From assembly GCA_031261145.1 (NCBI GenBank), contig JAISJX010000167.1, positions 1-7,461 on the forward strand: DNA of 7,461 nucleotides, read 5' to 3'. The DNA comes from Tannerella sp. (lineage in GTDB: Bacteria > Bacteroidota > Bacteroidia > Bacteroidales > Tannerellaceae). Both the position numbers and the translations under genes were made by a program. The notes beneath the pieces were generated by a model that saw nothing but the letters and a program-made list of their open reading frames with translations, was not told the DNA's origin and did not search any database. This document shows positions 1-6,610 of the stretch, piece by piece. The stretch's first letter is position 1. Each line of letters begins with the position of its first letter.

Positions 1-1
1 G

Positions 2-1282
2 AGTTATTTACTTGGATTATGCGTACTGCTTGGAGGTCTGTGCGCATGTACGGATGCACCTTCGCTCGTCGGCAATGTTTATGAGACGGTCGATCCGCCC
101 CCGGTTACGGAAGTGGTGCCGGATGAACCACCCCTGATTCCCAGAGAGGATATTGTGCTGACGAAAGGGGAAGCGGCCATAGCAGCGGGCAATAATGCGT
201 TCGCCTTCGACCTGTTGCGTACCGTTGCCAAGGGTGAAGAAGCAGGTACGAACCTGCTGGTTTCGCCGCTGAGCGCCAGCTTAGCGCTGGCCATGCTGAA
301 TAACGGTGCGAACGACGCTACGCAGGAGGAAATCCAGCAGGCGCTGGGATACGGTGACGCCACACGGGAGGACATGAACAGTTATTTTCGGAAAATAGTA
401 ACCGCCATGCGGGAGATTGACACGCGCGCTACATTCGAGAGCGCCAATTCCATCTGGATAGCGAATAACTTTCCGGTACTGGCACCCTTCCGTGAACTCA
501 ATCAAACTTACTATGACGCCGAGGTCGGGAATGTGGATTTCACCGACGCGGCTACGTGCGGACTGATTAATGACTGGTGCAAGGAGAAAACGCACGGCCT
601 GATTCCGGAGTTACTGGACGGCCTGGATCCGGCGACGCTGATGTGTTTAGTGAATGCGCTGTACTTCAAGGCGAGCTGGTCGAATCACTTTGAGAAATCG
701 CTTACGCAAAAGGCGCCTTTCCACAACCAGTCGGGGAAAGTTGCCACCGTCGATATGATGAAGGGCTGGATCAGTGGTTTTTATTTGAAGGAAGACGCTT
801 TTGAACTGGCCGAACTGCCCTACGGGAACGGCGCGTTCGGGATGGTGTTTTTGCTGCCGGCCGCGGGCGTTTCACCGGCGACCGTCCTGGAAAACTTGAA
901 TGCGACTGTCTGGGAGAATAGCCTGTCAAAAATGTACGGAACAACGGTGAACATCTATTTACCCCGTTTCAAGGTCGAATACAAAAGAACGTTGAACAAC
1001 GATCTGCAAGCGCTCGGTATGACGTCCATGTTCGGAGGGGATGCCGATTTCTCGCTTCTCTCGCCGTACGGGTCTGGTGTATCCACGGTATTACAAAAAA
1101 CCTTTTTGGATGTGTATGAAGAAGGCACCGAAGGCGCTGCCGCAACTGCAATAATATTGGTGGGTTCTTCGGGTGAGTCTGCTCCGATTCCTGTCATAGA
1201 ACTGAACCGCCCGTTTATTTATTTTATCAAGGAAAAAAGTACGGGTAATGTGTTTTTTGCCGGGATTGTACAGAATTTGTAA
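2..1282 (+). CDS. Serpin family protease inhibitor, predicted lipoprotein (5' partial)
   Basis: This is a serine (or cysteine) protease inhibitor of the serpin fold, probably anchored in the outer membrane. The frame is open from the left edge to the TAA at 1280-1282, giving 426 visible residues; the start codon lies outside the window. A GTG at 113 could be taken as the start, but the 37 upstream codons encode a hydrophobic stretch ending in LGGLCAC, a type II signal peptide with Cys at visible residue 16 (codon 47-49). An acidic, proline-rich linker follows (DPPPVTEVVPDEPP), then a complete serpin domain. Visible hallmarks are NLLVSPLSASLALAMLNNGA (helix B region), NALYFKASW, the hinge EEGTEGAAAT (codons 1118-1147) and the C-terminal signature ELNRPFIYFI followed by GNVFFAGIVQNL. 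The small-residue hinge is what inhibitory serpins carry. The P1 residue cannot be fixed because the reactive loop is about four residues longer than in alpha-1-antitrypsin. The gene is convergent with the exporter operon. Family assignment is near certain; the protease target is unknown. Confidence 0.95.
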   Translation, partial: SYLLGLCVLLGGLCACTDAPSLVGNVYETVDPPPVTEVVPDEPPLIPREDIVLTKGEAAIAAGNNAFAFDLLRTVAKGEEAGTNLLVSPLSASLALAMLNNGANDATQEEIQQALGYGDATREDMNSYFRKIVTAMREIDTRATFESANSIWIANNFPVLAPFRELNQTYYDAEVGNVDFTDAATCGLINDWCKEKTHGLIPELLDGLDPATLMCLVNALYFKASWSNHFEKSLTQKAPFHNQSGKVATVDMMKGWISGFYLKEDAFELAELPYGNGAFGMVFLLPAAGVSPATVLENLNATVWENSLSKMYGTTVNIYLPRFKVEYKRTLNNDLQALGMTSMFGGDADFSLLSPYGSGVSTVLQKTFLDVYEEGTEGAAATAIILVGSSGESAPIPVIELNRPFIYFIKEKSTGNVFFAGIVQNL

Positions 1283-1327
1283 TTGTTAGCATGTAATGCT
1301 TGTTTATAAGATTTTACGATTATCCAC

Positions 1328-1401
1328 AATCATACCCCTAACGGGACAAAATTGTATGATTAAAAATGTCCCGTGAGGGACAACATGTTGGTAGAAAAAA
1401 A
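1328..1401 (+). repeat. REP-like palindromic repeat, copy 1
   Basis: Two inverted repeats interleave here. AATCATAC (1328-1335) pairs with GTATGATT (1354-1361), and CCCTAACGGGACA (1336-1348) pairs with TGTCCCGTGAGGG (1367-1379) with one mismatch. Each half of the second pair also holds a mini-hairpin, CCTAACGG (1337-1344) and TGTCCC-GTGA-GGGACA (1367-1382). Nine bases after the second one comes TAGAAAAAAA (1392-1401). The arrangement hairpin, 9-10 nt, TAGAAAAA recurs at 6862-6892, so this appears to be a dispersed REP-like family. Assigning it to mobilisation by a TnpA-REP (RAYT) transposase is inference. Confidence 0.6.
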
Positions 1402-1428
1402 CAGGGGTCTCGCGGCTTGCGAAAGACC
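1395..1428 (-). terminator. Rho-independent terminator candidate for the exporter operon (distal)
   Basis: Read on the minus strand, GGTCT and AGACC (1424-1428 and 1406-1410) form an outer stem. An inner CGC/GCG stem lies within it, with a two-base bulge between the stems. Four bases later comes a run of seven T (1401-1395). This hairpin plus T-tract lies 99 bp beyond the stop of permease 2. The T-tract is also the A-run of the REP-like motif, so its role as a terminator is inferred. Confidence 0.45.
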
Positions 1429-1430
1429 GG

Positions 1431-1459
1431 AAAAAAATAGCGCTTTCGCCGTCGGCGAA
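1431..1459 (-). terminator. Rho-independent terminator candidate for the exporter operon (proximal)
   Basis: The perfect stem TTCGCC/GGCGAA (1445-1450 and 1454-1459) has a three-base loop and is followed on the minus strand, after seven bases, by seven T (1437-1431). It would be met first by transcripts leaving permease 2. The spacing between stem and T-run is longer than ideal. Confidence 0.4.
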
Positions 1460-1476
1460 TCCTTGAATCTATTTCT

Positions 1477-1557
1477 CGCAGATTGAAGGGATTTAAACGC
1501 AGATTGAAGGGATTAAAAATCTGCGTTCATCTGCGTCTGAAATCTGCGGAATCTGCG
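1477..1557. repeat. CGCAGAT/ATCTGCG intergenic repeat block
   Basis: Two tandem 21-bp units begin with CGCAGATTGAAGGGATT (1477-1497 and 1498-1518) and differ at one position. They are followed by four copies of the reverse-complement core ATCTGCG at 1519, 1529, 1542 and 1551. The second unit and the first ATCTGCG can pair (7-bp stem, 14-nt loop). The block overlaps the last codons of permease 2, which ends inside it at 1527. Confidence 0.8.
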
Positions 1558-2729
1558 TGCAACCTTTGAATCCTGCCAATTAATTGTTTTCGGATATTGT
1601 ACCTGTACACTAAGCACGTGAGGATGAAATAGACGCCGGTCTGGAGCCATAGCGCCCGGTATTCGAGCGCAACGTCCTGCAAGGTCGCTCCCATCGAATT
1701 TAACTTTACGAATCCTGCCACGCCGAAGGTGGATGGAGCGACGTAGCTGACAATCTTCCAGAAAAACGGTATATCCGTAGTCGGCCAGGATATTCCGGTG
1801 AGGAATAAGAACGGAAACGAGGTGAATGCCAGTATCATCATAGGCGTTTCCCGCCCGCGGATAAACGAGGCGACTAACATGGCGAAGAATATACACGCCA
1901 GGAGGAAGGGCAGCAGGAACGCCAAAAGCGTTTGATACGTGCTGAGGGTGATCAGGTGGAACAACCGTGGCAGAATCACCAAAGCCCATATACTGCCGAA
2001 GGAATAGATGGTCAGGTAGGCCGCCGCTTTTCCGAAAACAATCCGCAGCGTCCCCTGGTGCATGGTTCCGGGGGGAATCAGTTGTCCGTTGTTTTTCGAC
2101 CGTATAGTAGCGGCCAACATGCCGGTGCCGAACAGCAACGTTTGCTGAATCACCAGAATCAGGATAGCGGGAATCAGGAAGGACGCAAAGCCGTTCTGCG
2201 GATTGAACAGGCTCACCGTTTCATACGGAACCGGTCGCGTATTTTCACTGCCCGGACTGATGACGTCTCCCATCTCAAAAGTGGCTTCGGTGACCGCCTG
2301 CAGGATGTTTTTATAGAAAAGCAAAACCGACATGTCGCCATAATAAAGGACGGTCGCCTGTTTGCCGGTATGGATATTCTTGCTGAAATCCGCCGGAATC
2401 AGGACGATTCCATAGGCTTCTTTTTTCTTGATAAGCGTTTGGGCGGCATCCATACCGGTCGCTTCCCTGTAAACGCTTACGAGGGGACTGGCGTCGATTT
2501 TATGCACAAAGGCGCGCGAGAGGGACGTGTGCGACTGATCCACCACGACAAAAGGCGTTTCCCGGGATGCCTCCTTATTATAAATCAGCGCATAGATAGC
2601 CGGATACCCAAGCGGCGCCACAATGAAGAGAATGATGATTCCGAGGTCGCCGAAAACATTGTTCAGCTCGTTTCGCCATACTCCGAAAGCTGATAAAAAT
2701 CCGTTTTTTATAATCTTCGTTAGCTTCAT
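1527..2729 (-). CDS. ABC-2 type transporter permease (second permease of the exporter operon)
   Basis: This is an inner-membrane permease of the ABC-2 / YhhJ-like class (400 aa), expected to pair with the upstream permease as the membrane core of an exporter. One transmembrane segment lies near residues 28-50. A periplasmic domain of about 130 residues follows, with the family-typical VVVDQSHTSLSR (61-72) and AYGIVLIPADFS (105-116). Five or so hydrophobic segments follow from about 182 to 376, including the TGISWP loop (311-316). It starts one base after the TGA of the preceding permease (TGA-T-ATG at 2733-2727 on the minus strand), which suggests translational coupling. The last 11 residues (LHADSADFRRR) are encoded by the ATCTGCG repeat block and look like an acquired tail, since the natural end would be near KQLIGRIQR. 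The transported substrate is unknown. Confidence 0.92.
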   Translation of the reverse strand: MKLTKIIKNGFLSAFGVWRNELNNVFGDLGIIILFIVAPLGYPAIYALIYNKEASRETPFVVVDQSHTSLSRAFVHKIDASPLVSVYREATGMDAAQTLIKKKEAYGIVLIPADFSKNIHTGKQATVLYYGDMSVLLFYKNILQAVTEATFEMGDVISPGSENTRPVPYETVSLFNPQNGFASFLIPAILILVIQQTLLFGTGMLAATIRSKNNGQLIPPGTMHQGTLRIVFGKAAAYLTIYSFGSIWALVILPRLFHLITLSTYQTLLAFLLPFLLACIFFAMLVASFIRGRETPMMILAFTSFPFLFLTGISWPTTDIPFFWKIVSYVAPSTFGVAGFVKLNSMGATLQDVALEYRALWLQTGVYFILTCLVYRYNIRKQLIGRIQRLHADSADFRRR

Positions 2730-2730
2730 A

Positions 2731-3909
2731 TCAAGGTTTGTATTTAGCGGTTTTCAACATCCATTTCAGGCGGGGATAAATGACGACAGGCAGCAACAGG
2801 AACGCTGCCAATGCAAAATAAGAAGGCAGGGAATACACAATTTCCCGCGCATTAAGCGCCTGATCTGCATAAATCAGGTAATAGTGCCGCAAAGGATAGA
2901 TATTGGCCGCCGCTTTGAGGACAGGATACATCGCATCGACGGGGAACGAGAATCCCGCAAACGAAAAGGACAGAATAGCCATCAGAACGGAGACGCACAA
3001 CGCACTGCGCAGCACCGGAAAACATCCGATGAAAAAGATACCCATCGCCTGTGAGGCAAGGACGTATAAAATCCAATTGGCGACCATCGCAAGGATATTA
3101 TTTACAGGAAAGTCCTGAAAGATAAAAAATACGGCGTACATCAGCAAACCGATAACGGTGAAGACGATGGTATGCGGAATCATTTTTCCCGTGAGGCTCA
3201 CAAAAATAGAGCCGCCGCCCGCATTGAACCATTCCTCCCGCGTGTTTTCTTTTATCTCAATACCCATGCAGTAAACCGTCATACAGATGATTAACAGTGA
3301 TATGATACCCGGTATCATGACCGTGTTCAGATAGACTTCATAATCCATTGTGGGGTTCGCGATGGCATGGGTTTCGAGAACGATGGGCTGTATTTTCGCC
3401 CTGATTTGCGCTTCCGTCGCTCCCCGCGCTTGTCCGGTTTGCATCACCACCCCGGCGGAAACCATGTTGGCTACCGTACTCATGTCCTTGTATAACAGCG
3501 AACCGGGGAGATAAAAAGAATTGTTGGTATAGATGGTCAGTTTGGGTTGTCGCCCGGCTGCCACATCTTGCGAGAAATGAGGGGGAATCATGAAAATGCC
3601 ATAAACCCGGCCCTGCTGCATGGCTCGCCGCGCCGATTCAAAATCCACATATTGGCCGGCAATCCGCGTGTATTCCATCGCATTCACCTGCCGTCCGATG
3701 TTTCGCGACAACGAACTGTTATCCAAGTCCACAAAGGCAACCGGAAGGTCTGTCGGTACGCCTTTATACATCAGGGATACGAAAAAAAACACGATAAAAG
3801 AAGGTATGCCAAGCGTGCAAAACCGATAGACTTTGCGCCCGAACAGGCGGCGCGTTTCCCGGTTTGCCACCCGGAATACATTATGTATGATACTTCTTTT
3901 ATCCGGCAT
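2731..3909 (-). CDS. ABC-2 type transporter permease (first permease of the exporter operon)
   Basis: This is an inner-membrane ABC-2 family permease of 392 aa, a paralogue of the next gene with the same architecture. TM1 is near residues 31-47. A periplasmic domain begins with VAFVDLDNSSLSRNIGR (57-73) and contains RVYGIFMIPPHFSQDV (101-116). Five C-terminal hydrophobic segments lie near 195-217, 243-264, 271-297, 302-322 and 362-378, with the conserved FAGFSFP element (317-323) before the last. It begins 13 nt after the adaptor gene stop, with a single reasonable ATG at 3909. The paired-permease layout matches the YhhJ-type exporters that work with an HlyD adaptor, which in the enterobacterial case use an ATPase fused to a membrane domain. 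No nucleotide-binding domain is present in this protein. Confidence 0.93.
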   Translation of the reverse strand: MPDKRSIIHNVFRVANRETRRLFGRKVYRFCTLGIPSFIVFFFVSLMYKGVPTDLPVAFVDLDNSSLSRNIGRQVNAMEYTRIAGQYVDFESARRAMQQGRVYGIFMIPPHFSQDVAAGRQPKLTIYTNNSFYLPGSLLYKDMSTVANMVSAGVVMQTGQARGATEAQIRAKIQPIVLETHAIANPTMDYEVYLNTVMIPGIISLLIICMTVYCMGIEIKENTREEWFNAGGGSIFVSLTGKMIPHTIVFTVIGLLMYAVFFIFQDFPVNNILAMVANWILYVLASQAMGIFFIGCFPVLRSALCVSVLMAILSFSFAGFSFPVDAMYPVLKAAANIYPLRHYYLIYADQALNAREIVYSLPSYFALAAFLLLPVVIYPRLKWMLKTAKYKP

Positions 3910-3922
3910 TGTAAACGGGATT

Positions 3923-4927
3923 TTAGTTAGCCTCTTTTCTTACGATAATCACACTCATCCCCGGATACAATCCTTCAACGTTCCCGGTGGGACGCGCTTT
4001 TATTTCAAAGGTTTTGAAGTCGTACTGCCCGGAGGCTTTCGTGGCTTTCCACGAAGCGTACGAACCCATATCTTTCATATAATAGACTTTCATCGGTATA
4101 TCCCTGTCCAAGGCGATGACATGCCCGTTCACGACGTTCCCAATCTGCATATCTTTCATCTGGTCTTCGCGAACGTTGAAAACGACCCACATATCTTTCT
4201 TGTCCAATACGTTCATGATGGGAGCGCCGGAGCCGACCAACTCGCCGGGCTGGGGGAATATTTCCGAAATCTCGCCATCAACAGGCGAAAGCAGGAATGT
4301 CTCGTTGATGTAGGATTCTACTTCACTGACGGCGCCTTTTGCCCGGTTTACCAGCGCCTCGGCGGCCATCCGGTCTTCCCGTTCGGCGCCGTTTTTCGCC
4401 ATGTCATATTGCGAAAAGGCGGCTTTCTCCGTCGCTTTCATCGCTTTGAAATTGGCTTCGGCCTCATCCCTTTTTTGTGCGGAAAGAACGCCCTGGTCAA
4501 ACAGGTTTTGCACCCGTTGATAGGACTTTTCGGCGATTTCCAGGCCGGATTTCGCTTTTTGCCACATCTCAAAGGCGGCGTCCAATTGCTCGTGCCGTGT
4601 GCCTTTCCTCACTTTTTCGTTCTGCGCCTGGGCGGCGTCCCGGGCGGCCTGCGCCTGTTCCAATTTCGCCTGCACATCGGGGCTGTCCAGGAACACCAGC
4701 GTATCGCCCCTGTGAACCTGTTGGCCTTCTTCGACGCGCAGTTCCAGAATACGTCCGGGCACTTTCCCCGACACTCTCACTTCCGTGGCATCTACCTGTC
4801 CCTGTATCACTTCCGTACGGGGGCGCATCAATATCCAACCGACAACGGCTATCAAAATAACTGCGGCAAATAATGTGACAAATGCCAGTAACATGTTGTT
4901 TCTACGAGTTGATTTTCGCGTTTCCAT
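3923..4927 (-). CDS. HlyD family periplasmic adaptor (membrane fusion protein)
   Basis: This 334-residue adaptor should bridge the inner-membrane permeases and the TolC-type outer-membrane channel. A short basic N-terminus (METRKSTRRNN) precedes one membrane anchor (about 12-34). The first lipoyl-like half follows (VSGKVPGRILELRVEEGQQV, 52-71), then a long helical hairpin rich in Ala, Glu, Gln and Lys (about 83-206). The second lipoyl half contains LLSPVDGEISEIFPQPGELV (212-231), then a beta-barrel region with MWVVFNVREDQM (246-257), ending in GLYPGMSVIIVRK (319-331), a motif common to this family. The ATG at 4927 lies 38 nt after the TolC-like gene stop. A purine-rich stretch precedes it, without a strong Shine-Dalgarno sequence, as is usual in Bacteroidetes. 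The substrate cannot be deduced. Confidence 0.95.
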   Translation of the reverse strand: METRKSTRRNNMLLAFVTLFAAVILIAVVGWILMRPRTEVIQGQVDATEVRVSGKVPGRILELRVEEGQQVHRGDTLVFLDSPDVQAKLEQAQAARDAAQAQNEKVRKGTRHEQLDAAFEMWQKAKSGLEIAEKSYQRVQNLFDQGVLSAQKRDEAEANFKAMKATEKAAFSQYDMAKNGAEREDRMAAEALVNRAKGAVSEVESYINETFLLSPVDGEISEIFPQPGELVGSGAPIMNVLDKKDMWVVFNVREDQMKDMQIGNVVNGHVIALDRDIPMKVYYMKDMGSYASWKATKASGQYDFKTFEIKARPTGNVEGLYPGMSVIIVRKEAN

Positions 4928-4965
4928 AACCTATCTCTTTTTCTTTTTTCGTTCAACTTAAAAAT

Positions 4966-6333
4966 TTACCGGACAATTTTCCCCAATGCTTTTTGCAACT
5001 CCGTTTGTCCCAAGCGGAGCGAAATCTGTGCGTCAATCAAGTCCGAATGGGCTTTCACCCAAGCGGTCTGCGCAGAAAGCACATCCGAAGCGGGAATAAC
5101 GCCTTCCTTGAAACCCAGGTTGGCATAGCGCAAATTCTCTTCGGCGCTTTCCTTGTTTTTCGTTGCGGCAATCACTCTTTTTTGCGCTTCGGTCACTTTG
5201 AAGTTGGATTGATTGACCTGTAATTCTATTTTTTCCCGTGCATCGTCCAATTCTAACCGTTTGATACGGGTGTCCGCCTTTGCTGCGTTCAGGTTGTGAA
5301 AGCGTTCTCCCCAGTGGAAAATCGGGACTTTCAGGACAAGACCTACATGCCATGCTCCGGCAAAATCTTTCTTCAATCCATTGTATGAATTGGGATTACT
5401 AATCATGTAAGTTCCTGCCAACGCAAGGGTTGGTAACATTTCGGAACGCACGACAATTTCTTTCTTTTCATAAATCCGGGTTGCCAGTTCCAGGCTTTTG
5501 AGTTCGGAACGGTTCGCCCACGCTTCGCTCACATCCCCGGCGGGATATTCATTTTCTGTCGGGATAACATCGACTTTTTCATCGGCTAAAGCGACAGGCT
5601 CCCCGACAGGCAGTCCGCAAAGCTGACAGAGAAGCATCCGGGTAAGTCCCAGCCCGTTATCGACCTGCGTCTGCTGCATTTCGGCTTCGTTCAGTTTGAC
5701 ACGCACCGTTAAACCGTCCGCACGGGTAGCGAATCCTTCGTCAATCATCAACTGTACATCCCTGTCCATTTGCCGGAGAAGGGCTGCATAGTTCTCGGCC
5801 AGTTTCTTTTTATTAACTAACGAAACGGTTTGCCAGTAAGCCTGATCGGTTTGGAGGATAACATCCTCGGCGCTTGTTGCATCCATGCTTTGCGCCAGCT
5901 CTTTCATGTAATCGGTGATTTGGTTGTAAGCGCGGATTTTTCCGCCCATATAAACAGGCTGCATAAGCATGAAACTTCCTACATATATATTATGTATATC
6001 GACTTCCAGTCCGTTTTTAATCCTCTCCTTTGGAATCGTAAGTCCATTCGGCAGCAAACCGGGAATAGGGTCTAACTGAATATCTTCGCCCAGCAGATGG
6101 AGGTTTTTCTGATTGCGGAGATAGGCGCCCGTAAAAGAAATATCCGGGAGGTAATTCGTGAAAGCCGCTTTCTTTTCTTCTTCGGCTTTTTGGATGTTCT
6201 CGCCGGAGATTTTCAATTGTTTATTATTTTCGATGGCCAAGCTGCGGCAATCTTCCAGCGATAAAGTCCGCTGGGCCTTCAAACCGGGAGTTATATGTAC
6301 CATGAGTACAAAGAATATCCAGAAATTTCTCAT
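4966..6333 (-). CDS. TolC family outer-membrane efflux protein
   Basis: This is the outer-membrane channel of the tripartite exporter, 455 aa from the ATG at 6333. A TTG two codons upstream (6339) is in frame, but the ATG gives a tidy signal peptide (MRNFWIFFVLMVHITPGLKAQ, cleavage probably at or next to A-Q). The mature protein starts with RTLSLEDCRSLAIENNKQLK, the standard opening of the OEP repeat. A second OEP-like half lies towards the C-terminus, with long Ala/Gln/Glu-rich helices (for example RVIAATKNKESAEENLRYAN and SDLIDAQISLRLGQTELQKA). The length is normal for the family. It is first in the operon, downstream of a Bacteroidetes-type promoter at 6378-6408. No regulator gene is adjacent; the upstream neighbour is the divergent toxin-antitoxin remnant. 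Confidence 0.95.
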   Translation of the reverse strand: MRNFWIFFVLMVHITPGLKAQRTLSLEDCRSLAIENNKQLKISGENIQKAEEEKKAAFTNYLPDISFTGAYLRNQKNLHLLGEDIQLDPIPGLLPNGLTIPKERIKNGLEVDIHNIYVGSFMLMQPVYMGGKIRAYNQITDYMKELAQSMDATSAEDVILQTDQAYWQTVSLVNKKKLAENYAALLRQMDRDVQLMIDEGFATRADGLTVRVKLNEAEMQQTQVDNGLGLTRMLLCQLCGLPVGEPVALADEKVDVIPTENEYPAGDVSEAWANRSELKSLELATRIYEKKEIVVRSEMLPTLALAGTYMISNPNSYNGLKKDFAGAWHVGLVLKVPIFHWGERFHNLNAAKADTRIKRLELDDAREKIELQVNQSNFKVTEAQKRVIAATKNKESAEENLRYANLGFKEGVIPASDVLSAQTAWVKAHSDLIDAQISLRLGQTELQKALGKIVR

Positions 6334-6377
6334 ACGCAAAACTTTTTCAAAGATGATTCACTCTATTAATCAACGCA

Positions 6378-6408
6378 CAAAGGTAAAGAAAAAATATCTG
6401 TTTTCCAT
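6378..6408 (-). promoter_or_regulatory. Putative Bacteroidetes promoter for the exporter operon
   Basis: On the minus strand TACCTTTG (6385-6378) matches the Bacteroidetes -7 consensus TAnnTTTG. The expected -33 position about 20 bp upstream holds only ATGG (6408-6405), a weak match to TTTG. Transcription would begin near 6371, leaving a leader of about 35-40 nt before the ATG at 6333. Confidence 0.5.
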
Positions 6409-6458
6409 ACGTTTTCCGGAAATAAATATCCGAAAGAAAGAGGAGATTTCTAAGATAG

Positions 6459-6489
6459 TTGCATAATAATGGATTTTTTTATATCTTTG
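6459..6489 (+). promoter_or_regulatory. Putative Bacteroidetes promoter of the toxin-antitoxin locus
   Basis: TTG (6459-6461) and TATCTTTG (6482-6489) are separated by 20 bp and fit the -33/-7 pattern of the Bacteroidetes primary sigma factor. An SD-like AAAGGAG (6498-6504) follows. Families of this type usually repress their own promoter through the antitoxin, but no clear operator palindrome is visible here. Confidence 0.55.
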
Positions 6490-6493
6490 CGAC

Positions 6494-6610
6494 ATGGAAA
6501 GGAGAATAAAAACATACCAGAAGAAATCGCAAAAGGCGCCCAAGGGAGAAATAGAAAAAGCATTAACAATTAAAAATAAATATTATGCAGACAAAGGAAC
6601 ACGAGAATAA
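6494..6610 (+). pseudogene. higB: Remnant of a HigB/RelE-type toxin (C-terminal ~30 codons only)
   Basis: A 38-codon open frame, ATG at 6494 to TAA at 6608-6610, encodes MERRIKTYQKKSQKAPKGEI and then EKALTIKNKYYADKGTRE. From residue 8 this resembles the C-terminus of HigB/Gp49-like toxins (pattern F-QKK-QK-P--EIEKAL-IK--YYA-K), recalled from family knowledge. The other ~75 residues of such toxins, including the catalytic beta-sheet, are absent. The in-frame codons upstream of the ATG run into the promoter and reach a stop at 6464, so no toxin coding precedes it. The promoter and AAAGGAG remain, so an internal deletion joining the leader to the gene's 3' end (junction near 6513-6516) is the simplest explanation. 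It overlaps the antitoxin start by 26 bp, as in intact pairs. It should have no toxin activity. Whether it is translated is unknown; the ATG sits at or very near the expected transcription start. Confidence 0.62.

Larger units (their letters stand above)
1283..1526. other. Convergent intergenic region packed with palindromes and repeats
   Basis: This gap of about 240 bp lies between the serpin stop and the stop of permease 2, and I see no convincing gene in it. In order it holds a weak hairpin AGCAT-gta-ATGCT (1288-1300), a REP-like palindrome (1336-1401), a hairpin with T7 on the minus strand (1395-1428), a second hairpin with T7 (1431-1459), and the CGCAGAT/ATCTGCG repeat block from 1477 onward. 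No strong plus-strand terminator for the serpin is visible; the REP hairpin may serve. Confidence 0.7.

Noticed and set aside
113..1282. Serpin starting at the GTG at 113
   Set aside because: The upstream in-frame sequence encodes a lipoprotein signal and linker, and the frame stays open to the window edge.
1477..1557. CRISPR array
   Set aside because: The repeats are very short, change orientation, have no unique spacers of regular length and no cas genes nearby.
1932..2693. A 253-codon plus-strand open frame opposite permease 2
   Set aside because: It is a shadow of the permease gene: no membrane segments, no motif, and low-complexity polar composition.
3833..4873. A 346-codon open frame on the plus strand opposite the HlyD-like gene
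   Set aside because: It mirrors the codons of the adaptor gene on the other strand, its translation is Phe/His/Gly-rich without any domain, and the minus-strand HlyD protein is unmistakable.
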